Shown piece after piece: positions 1-4,791 of a stretch of 6,303 nt of DNA. A model generated the notes under the pieces. That model was not told where the DNA came from. It did not search any database and saw only the letters and a list, made by a program, of their open reading frames with translations. The DNA is from Planctomycetes bacterium RIFCSPHIGHO2_12_FULL_52_36 (GTDB lineage: Bacteria > Planctomycetota > Brocadiia > Brocadiales > Bathyanammoxibiaceae): positions 1-6,303 of the forward strand of contig MHYW01000056.1 in the NCBI GenBank assembly GCA_001828545.1, read 5' to 3'. Position 1 is the stretch's first letter, and every line of letters starts with the position of its first letter. A program made the translations under genes and the position numbers.

Positions 1-6
1 ACCAGC

Positions 7-939
7 GTGGCAAAAGGAATGGAAGACAGGGACCGAGACCGCAAGATAGTAGAGATAGTCAAAATCTTCCTCCGCTCGATAGTCCTCTACAGACAGTTCT
101 ACGACGATTACCAGAAGGGGACTTTTAGATTTGAGGAAGTCCAGAAGCTTGTAGATGATAAAGGGCAGTCCCTCTTATTCAACCTAAAAAAGATATGCCA
201 CTCCATCTTCAGGGAAAACAACTCCAGCTCCAGTAAGGAACAACTCCTTGACCTGGCCGTGAGCTCTATCTTCCACGAAGCCATGATTATCCGAGAAAAT
301 TGTTACCAGGTAGAGACTTATGGCCCGAAGGCAAAGGCCCTGGAAGGAAAACCCCAGAAAGGCCCGCATGAGAAGAAGTTCCTTAAAGAGTTAGACCGCA
401 CCCTGGAAAGGGCCAAAAAGAGGCTTACTGTAGAGCTCAAGGAGACCAATGCCCTCCTGTCCGAGACCCTGGAACAGCTAAAAGACTTCATGGCCAGCTA
501 CCCTGAAAATGGCCTGTTAATGAGATTCTTCTTAGAGGACGAAAACCTGCTTAAGGAAGTTTTTGGTCCGGAGAGACTGGAGGAACTATTCTCCACTATC
601 CATAAGGAAGGGAGATTGGCGGTACTCCAGACCGCCGCTAAGAGCTATTACCACAGCGGCTATTACCAGCAGGCCGCAGACACCATCAAAAAAGCCCTGG
701 CCCTCACTACTGACAATGAGACCAGATTCCTCTACTTCTTTTACTCCGGCCTGAGAGATTATTACGAGAACAACTATCGTACGGCCCTGGAGAACTTTCA
801 GGCCGCAAAGGGACTGGAGGCATCCGCCTCAGTAGAGACCACATCTCACCTGGAGTACCTTAAGAGAATCAATTCCCTCTCCAGGGTCATACAAGAGACC
901 CCGCAAGAAACGAACAAGGACCTCCAGGGAGTGACGTAG
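7..939 (+). CDS. TPR-repeat helical protein of unknown function
   Basis: I do not recognise this 310-residue protein as a named family. It reads as soluble and almost entirely helical, with no signal peptide or membrane segment. Two tandem 34-residue units (about residues 203-236 and 238-271) have the TPR pattern, with small and aromatic residues at the helix-packing positions (AAKSYYHSGYYQQAADTI, then YSGLRDYYENNYRTALENF). Residues about 120-160 are rich in Lys/Glu/Leu and could form a coiled coil. A protein-protein scaffold role is an inference from the TPRs. The start is uncertain: GTG at 7 has only six bases before it, the frame is open to the window edge, and ATG at 19 has no properly spaced ribosome-binding site, so the gene may begin upstream. 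Its TAG stop directly abuts the TTG start of hypF in the same frame, so it is probably co-transcribed with the hyp genes. Confidence 0.75.
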   Translation: MAKGMEDRDRDRKIVEIVKIFLRSIVLYRQFYDDYQKGTFRFEEVQKLVDDKGQSLLFNLKKICHSIFRENNSSSSKEQLLDLAVSSIFHEAMIIRENCYQVETYGPKAKALEGKPQKGPHEKKFLKELDRTLERAKKRLTVELKETNALLSETLEQLKDFMASYPENGLLMRFFLEDENLLKEVFGPERLEELFSTIHKEGRLAVLQTAAKSYYHSGYYQQAADTIKKALALTTDNETRFLYFFYSGLRDYYENNYRTALENFQAAKGLEASASVETTSHLEYLKRINSLSRVIQETPQETNKDLQGVT

Positions 940-3378
940 TTGTCTCCCTCCGGAACGGGCCGTCCTCCCCTGCCCTGTACCTCATCGGTACAGGGCCTGT
1001 CTTCTCCAAGAGTGGCGAGGCGTCTAATCATCACCAGAGGCATCGTCCAGGGAGTCGGCTTCCGTCCCTTTGTCTTCAGGTTAGCCACCCGCTGCTTCCT
1101 CAAGGGTTACGTACAGAACGATACCCTCGGGGTCTCCATTGACATTGAGGGAGAAAGGGAACACCTGGACAGGTTCATCAACTCCATGCTGGACTCCCCT
1201 CCACCCCAGGCCCTTATTGAAGAACTCCACTGGCAGGACCTGCCCCCTCTAGGTTACACCACGTTTGAGATAAAGAATAGTCTACCAGAGGCGGATTCAA
1301 CCCACAAAGAGGCACTGGTAGCTCCTGACATAGCCACCTGTGAGGAGTGCCTTAAGGAATTCTTTGACCCCTCCGACCGCCGATACCTCTATCCCTTCAT
1401 CAATTGCAGTCATTGCGGACCACGCTATACCATCGCCAGAGACATCCCCTACGACCGGGTCAATACCACTATGGACGCCTTCATTATGTGCCAGGATTGC
1501 TCCGGGGAGTATCACGACCCCCAGGACAGGCGGTTCCATGCCCAACCCAATGCCTGCCCCAGATGCGGTCCACGGTTGAGACTGTTAGACTGCCGTGGGA
1601 ACGAACTACCAGGGGACGTCCTTGAGCAGGCCGTAAGTCTCCTTAAAGGTGGCAGGATTCTTGCCATCAAAGGCATAGGAGGTTATCACCTGGCAGTAGA
1701 TGCCACCCAGTCCCGCGTGGTATCTGAATTGAGGAATAGGAAACGCCGCTGGGAGAAACCCTTCGCCCTCATGGCCAGAGACCTGGAGGTGGCAAGAGGG
1801 GTCTGCCACGTCGGCCCCCAGGGGGACCAACTCCTCCTCTCCGCCAAGAGGCCCATCGTCCTCCTGGAAAAGAAGCCAGGGGCTAAGATAGCCGAAGGCG
1901 TGGCGCCAGGTTGCAAGGAACTGGGCATTATGCTCCCTTACACACCCTTACATCACTACCTCTTACGTCACGCTGGAGACCTGTTGGTCATGACCAGTGG
2001 AAACGTTACCGACGAGCCAATCGTCTTCGAGGACCCAGAGGCCCTGGCACGTCTTAAAGACGTTGCCGATTACTTCCTGGTCTCTAACAGGCCCATATTC
2101 ACCCGTTGCGACGATTCCGTAGTGAGGGTCAATCCAGAATTCGGAATGCGGAATTCGGAATGTGGAATTTCGCACTCCGCACCCCGCACTCCGCATTCCG
2201 CAATCCTTATCAGGAGGGCCAGGGGCTACGCACCCTATCCCCTCAGATTAGCCTCTCCGTTCGGGAAGAACGTCCTGGCCTGTGGGGCTATGCTTAAGAA
2301 TACATTTTGTATCGGTAAGAAACACCATGCCTTCCTTAGCCCACACATCGGAGACCTGGAGAACCTGGAGACCCTGGAGGCCTTCCAGCAGGGCATAGAA
2401 CGCTTTAAAAAGATGCTCTATCTGGAACCAGATATAGTCTCCTACGACATGCACCCCGACTACCTCTCCACCCAGTACGCCCTTGGACTAGAGGACGGTA
2501 TCTCAAAAATACCTGTACAACACCACCATGCCCATGTGGTAAGCTGTATGGTTGAGAATGGCCTGGAAGGAGAGGTCATCGGGGTCGCCTTTGATGGCCT
2601 GGGCTACGGCGAGGACGGCCATCTCTGGGGAGGGGAATTCCTCCTGGCAAGCCCCCAAGGCTACCGCCGGATGGGGCATCTGGAGTACGTCCCCATGCCA
2701 GGCGGACAAAGGGCCATAAAGGAGCCCTGGCGTATGGCCCTCAGCTACCTCTACTACCTTTTTGGAAAGGACTTTCTGGAGACGGACATAGAATTTGTAA
2801 GGAGATTGGATAAGGGGAAGTGGCCTACTGTAAAGGAGATGATGGATAAGAAAACAAACTCACCCCTGACCTCCAGCATGGGGAGGCTCTTTGACGGGGT
2901 GTCAGCCCTGCTGGGTATAAGGGGGGTAATAACCTATGAAGGCCAGGCCGCTATTGAACTTGAATCCGCCTCAGGCGGGACGGATGAAGGAACTGACACG
3001 CCCTACCACTTTGAGCTAAAAGAAAGAGAGGGAAAAATCCTTATAGGCTGGCATGGTCTATTTGAAGGGATTTTGCAAGACCTACTCTTGGGGACACCGA
3101 CCCCAAAGGTCTCTTCCAGATTCCACCACGCAGTTGCCCTTATGACAGGAGAGGTCTGTAAGAGGATACGGGGAGAGAGCGGGCAGAAAAGGGTGGTCCT
3201 TAGTGGGGGAGTCTTTCAGAACGTCCTCCTCCTGAGGCTCTGTGAGGGTATCCTTGGCAGGGAGGGATTTGACGTCTATATCCACCACAAGGTGCCCACC
3301 AACGATGGTGGCCTCAGCCTGGGCCAGGCAGTAATTGCAGACAGGCAGTATCTGCCCCAGTTAAAGGGGGCAAAGTAA
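940..3378 (+). CDS. hypF: Carbamoyltransferase HypF, [NiFe]-hydrogenase maturation
   Basis: HypF uses carbamoyl phosphate and ATP to make carbamoyl-adenylate and passes the carbamoyl group to the HypE C-terminal cysteine, the source of the cyanide ligands. All domains are visible in order. The acylphosphatase domain (about 27-115) has GIVQGVGFRPF with Arg42 and Asn60. Two zinc fingers follow (C134/C137/C156/C159 and C184/C187/C206/C209), then a YrdC-like domain (about 225-435, KGIGGYHLAVDA, MTSGNVTDEP, RRARGYAP) and a Kae1-like domain (about 445-805, HHHAH at 528-532, LSGGVFQN, PTNDGG). The length of 812 is about 45 over the usual 750-770. About 23 extra residues (roughly 399-421) come from a heptamer repeat inserted between DDSVVRV and ILIRRARGYAP, and 24 come from the N-terminus. 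Start choice: TTG 940 has AGGGAG at 926-931, eight bases upstream. GTG 1012 (MARRLIITRG) fits the family N-terminus better but has no Shine-Dalgarno sequence. The stop overlaps hypC (TAATG). Confidence 0.97.
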   Translation: MSPSGTGRPPLPCTSSVQGLSSPRVARRLIITRGIVQGVGFRPFVFRLATRCFLKGYVQNDTLGVSIDIEGEREHLDRFINSMLDSPPPQALIEELHWQDLPPLGYTTFEIKNSLPEADSTHKEALVAPDIATCEECLKEFFDPSDRRYLYPFINCSHCGPRYTIARDIPYDRVNTTMDAFIMCQDCSGEYHDPQDRRFHAQPNACPRCGPRLRLLDCRGNELPGDVLEQAVSLLKGGRILAIKGIGGYHLAVDATQSRVVSELRNRKRRWEKPFALMARDLEVARGVCHVGPQGDQLLLSAKRPIVLLEKKPGAKIAEGVAPGCKELGIMLPYTPLHHYLLRHAGDLLVMTSGNVTDEPIVFEDPEALARLKDVADYFLVSNRPIFTRCDDSVVRVNPEFGMRNSECGISHSAPRTPHSAILIRRARGYAPYPLRLASPFGKNVLACGAMLKNTFCIGKKHHAFLSPHIGDLENLETLEAFQQGIERFKKMLYLEPDIVSYDMHPDYLSTQYALGLEDGISKIPVQHHHAHVVSCMVENGLEGEVIGVAFDGLGYGEDGHLWGGEFLLASPQGYRRMGHLEYVPMPGGQRAIKEPWRMALSYLYYLFGKDFLETDIEFVRRLDKGKWPTVKEMMDKKTNSPLTSSMGRLFDGVSALLGIRGVITYEGQAAIELESASGGTDEGTDTPYHFELKEREGKILIGWHGLFEGILQDLLLGTPTPKVSSRFHHAVALMTGEVCKRIRGESGQKRVVLSGGVFQNVLLLRLCEGILGREGFDVYIHHKVPTNDGGLSLGQAVIADRQYLPQLKGAK
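972..996. repeat. Perfect 10-bp hairpin at the 5' end of hypF
   Basis: The arm GCCCTGTACC (972-981) pairs perfectly with GGTACAGGGC (987-996) around the five-base loop TCATC. It lies between the two candidate hypF starts (TTG 940 and GTG 1012). It is therefore either an untranslated leader hairpin or part of a 24-residue Pro/Ser/Gly-rich extension that HypF proteins normally lack. No U-tract follows, so it is not an intrinsic terminator. It may be another member of the palindromic elements scattered through this operon. That grouping is inference. Confidence 0.7.
2138..2206. repeat. Inverted pair of heptamer arrays inserted in hypF
   Basis: The left half is four 7-base units, AATTCGG, AATGCGG, AATTCGG, AATGTGG (2138-2165). 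The right half is five units, CGCACTC, CGCACCC, CGCACTC, CGCATTC, CGCAATC (2171-2205), roughly the reverse complement of the left. The whole can fold into one long imperfect hairpin. It encodes hypF residues about 400-423, where HypF proteins normally have only a few loop residues between the DDSVVR and RRARGYAP motifs. The reading frame stays open throughout. From memory, ATTCCGC-type heptamer repeats occur between genes in many environmental bacterial genomes; that was not checked here. Confidence 0.88.
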
Positions 3379-3614
3379 TGTGCCTGGGCGTGCCTATGAA
3401 GGTAGTAGAGTTAGACCCACCCGTGGGAGAACTGGGGGGCTTAAGGTGCAAGATAAACCTGTCTCTACTGGATAGTGTCTCGGTGGGGGATTACGTCATT
3501 GTCCATGCAGGCTACGCCATAGAGAGACTAGATGAAAAAGTGGCTAGGAAGACCCTCCAGTTCATGTCCACCCTAAGCAGTCCTACCCCGGACACGACAG
3601 GATTTAAGCCATGA
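3378..3614 (+). CDS. hypC: Hydrogenase maturation chaperone HypC
   Basis: HypC is a small chaperone that forms a complex with HypD, carries the Fe(CN)2CO unit, and delivers it to the hydrogenase large-subunit precursor. The 78-residue length is normal for the HypC/HupF family. The N-terminus MCLGVPMKVVEL carries the essential Cys2, exposed after removal of Met1, and the GDYVIVHAGYAIERLDE stretch holds the conserved histidine (His43). The start is fixed by the MCL signature and by the Shine-Dalgarno sequence AAAGGGGG at 3363-3370, seven bases before ATG. The ATG overlaps the hypF TAA by one base, which suggests translational coupling. The last nine codons (TPDTTGFKP) and the stop lie inside the first copy of a duplicated segment that recurs 65-66 bp downstream at the hypD start, so the C-terminal tail may have been altered by that rearrangement. 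Confidence 0.97.
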   Translation: MCLGVPMKVVELDPPVGELGGLRCKINLSLLDSVSVGDYVIVHAGYAIERLDEKVARKTLQFMSTLSSPTPDTTGFKP

Positions 3615-3640
3615 AATACACCCGTAGCCGCAGGCTTTAG
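3611..3640 (+). other. Nine-residue mini-ORF, probable relic of the original hypD start
   Basis: ATG at 3611 overlaps the hypC stop (ATGA), has AGGA nine bases upstream, and opens the peptide MKYTRSRRL before TAG at 3638-3640, inside the palindrome. Its first codons parallel those of hypD (MRYMT). It may be translated as a short leader peptide that reinitiates at hypD 35 bases further on, or it may simply be debris of the duplication. There is no evidence that it makes a functional peptide. Confidence 0.45.
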
Positions 3641-3646
3641 CCTGCG
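3629..3646. repeat. Palindromic repeat between hypC and hypD
   Basis: CGCAGGCT (3629-3636) and AGCCTGCG (3639-3646) form a perfect 8-bp stem over the two-base centre TT, within the sequence GTAGCCGCAGGCTTTAG. From memory this GCAGGCT/AGCCTGC palindrome is a frequent dispersed intergenic repeat in several bacterial phyla. It sits exactly between the two copies of the duplicated hypD start segment. It lacks a trailing U-tract and lies mid-operon, so it is unlikely to be a terminator. Confidence 0.8.
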
Positions 3647-3675
3647 AAAACCCCCGGACACACAGGGTTCAGACC

Positions 3676-4791
3676 ATGAGATACATGACGGAGTTTAGAG
3701 ATAAAGAACTGGCCAGGGGGATGGCCCAGAGGATTTCCTCCCTCCTGAACGGACGGTACTATACGATTATGGAGGTCTGCGGTACCCATACCATGAACAT
3801 CTTCAGATACGGACTAAAGGAGATACTGCCTGCCAACCTCAGACTGCTATCAGGGCCAGGATGCCCCGTCTGTGTCACCCCCACAAGCTACATAGACCAG
3901 GCCATTACCCTGGCCCACGTCCCCGGGGTAATCATCTGCACCTTCGGAGACATGCTCAAGGTCCCAGGCTCCATTACAGGTGATACTGCCAATAGTCTGG
4001 AGAGGCTGGTCCTGGGCAACGTAAAGGTGGTCTACTCCACCGCAGACGCCCTCTCCATGGCAGAGGCCAACCCCGATAAGAAGGTGGTATTCCTGGGTGT
4101 AGGTTTTGAGACCACCGCCCCCACCATTGCCGCCTCCGTGCTGGAGGCCGACAGAAAGGGGTTAGGGAACTACTTCGTCCTCTGCGCCCACAAGACCATG
4201 CCCCAGGTGATGAGGTCCCTGGTGGAGGATGTAGGGGCACGGCGCGCCGTGCCCCTACAGGGTTTTATATGCCCTGCCCACGTCAGTACCATCATAGGCT
4301 CCAGGCCCTATGAGTTCCTGGCCGGGGAGTTTGGTATACCATGCGTTATTGCCGGCTTTGAGCCACTGGACATCCTCCATGGAATACACCTCCTGCTTGG
4401 CCAGATAGTACGAGGAGAGGCCAGGGTAGAAATCCAGTACTCCAGGGTAGCAAGGCCCGAAGGCAATCCCAGGGCACAGGCCGTCATTAAGGAGGTCTTT
4501 GAACCCTGCGACGCAGAATGGCGGGGTATCGGGGTAGTCCCCATGAGCGGCCTCGGACTCAGGAGCAGATACCGGAGGTTTGACGCCGCCCTGCACTTTT
4601 CCGTCCCTGCACCCAAGACAAGAGAACCAAAAGGATGTCTGTGTGGCGACATGCTCCGGGGGGTAAAGACACCCCCGGACTGTCCCCTCTTCGGCGGGAC
4701 CTGCACCCCCAGCCACCCCGTAGGCCCCTGTATGGTCTCCAGCGAGGGCACCTGTGCGGCATGGTTTAAGTATCAAGGTGAAAATAAATGA
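3676..4791 (+). CDS. hypD: Hydrogenase maturation Fe-S protein HypD
   Basis: HypD is the [4Fe-4S] scaffold that, with HypC, binds iron and accepts the cyanide groups from HypE thiocyanate to build the Fe(CN)2CO centre. Signatures: MEVCGTHTMN (C35), GPGCPVCVTP (C63, C66), TFGDMLKVPGS, FLGVGFETTAPT, GFICPAHVSTIIG. A Cys-rich C-terminus (C321, C323, C336, C343, C352, C360) contains GPCMVSSEGTCAAWFKY and includes the cluster ligands. The length of 371 is normal. ATG 3676 has AGGG at 3664-3667, eight bases upstream; ATG 3685 is a possible second start. Residues 186-195 (VGARRAVPLQ) are encoded by a perfect palindrome replacing the usual short segment before GFICP, a net gain of perhaps four residues. 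The active-site cysteines are intact, so the protein is probably functional. It overlaps hypE through ATGA. Confidence 0.97.
   Translation: MRYMTEFRDKELARGMAQRISSLLNGRYYTIMEVCGTHTMNIFRYGLKEILPANLRLLSGPGCPVCVTPTSYIDQAITLAHVPGVIICTFGDMLKVPGSITGDTANSLERLVLGNVKVVYSTADALSMAEANPDKKVVFLGVGFETTAPTIAASVLEADRKGLGNYFVLCAHKTMPQVMRSLVEDVGARRAVPLQGFICPAHVSTIIGSRPYEFLAGEFGIPCVIAGFEPLDILHGIHLLLGQIVRGEARVEIQYSRVARPEGNPRAQAVIKEVFEPCDAEWRGIGVVPMSGLGLRSRYRRFDAALHFSVPAPKTREPKGCLCGDMLRGVKTPPDCPLFGGTCTPSHPVGPCMVSSEGTCAAWFKYQGENK
4230..4259. repeat. Perfect 30-nt palindrome inside hypD
   Basis: The left arm TGTAGGGGCACGGCG (4230-4244) is followed directly by its exact reverse complement (4245-4259), giving a 15-bp perfect palindrome with no spacer. 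By chance alone such a site is extremely unlikely in 6.3 kb. It supplies hypD codons 186-195 in the phase GTA-GGG-GCA, just before the conserved GFICPAHVS motif. From memory, GTAGGGGC/GCCCCTAC-ended palindromes are a widespread dispersed repeat type. A relative sits in hypE at 5525-5554. Confidence 0.92.

Larger units (their letters stand above)
3586..3685 (+). repeat. Duplicated hypD translation-start segment (two diverged direct copies)
   Basis: Copy 1 (3586-3620) and copy 2 (3652-3685) align over 35 columns with 29 identities, one single-base gap and five substitutions, all of which are transitions. Both begin CCCCGGACAC, both carry an AGG core eight to nine bases before an ATG (AGGA then ATG 3611; AGGG then ATG 3676), and both end with ATACA. 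Copy 1 ends the hypC gene; copy 2 starts hypD. The 31 bases between them contain a perfect palindrome. The simplest reading is a duplication of the hypC/hypD junction associated with insertion of that palindrome. This is inference. Confidence 0.85.

Noticed and set aside
2138..2206. CRISPR array
   Set aside because: The units are seven bases with no spacers, and form an inverted pair. No CRISPR repeat-spacer structure exists anywhere in the window.
2353..2380. CTGGAGA-like tandem repeats in hypF
   Set aside because: They encode the DLENLETLEA stretch following the conserved PHIGD motif, so they reflect repeated Leu-Glu codons rather than a DNA repeat.
2966..2978. Small palindrome CCGCCTCAGGCGG in hypF
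   Set aside because: It has only six-base arms around one base and no clear length gain in the protein; too weak to call an insertion.
4655..4679. 8-bp stem TCCGGGGG / CCCCCGGA in hypD
   Set aside because: It encodes the normal LRGVKTPPDC region with no extra length, and is probably incidental to G/C-rich codon choice.
4255..4776. Long minus-strand open frames opposite hypD (up to 173 codons)
   Set aside because: They are shadows of hypD codon composition, encode no recognisable family, and lie opposite an intact conserved gene.
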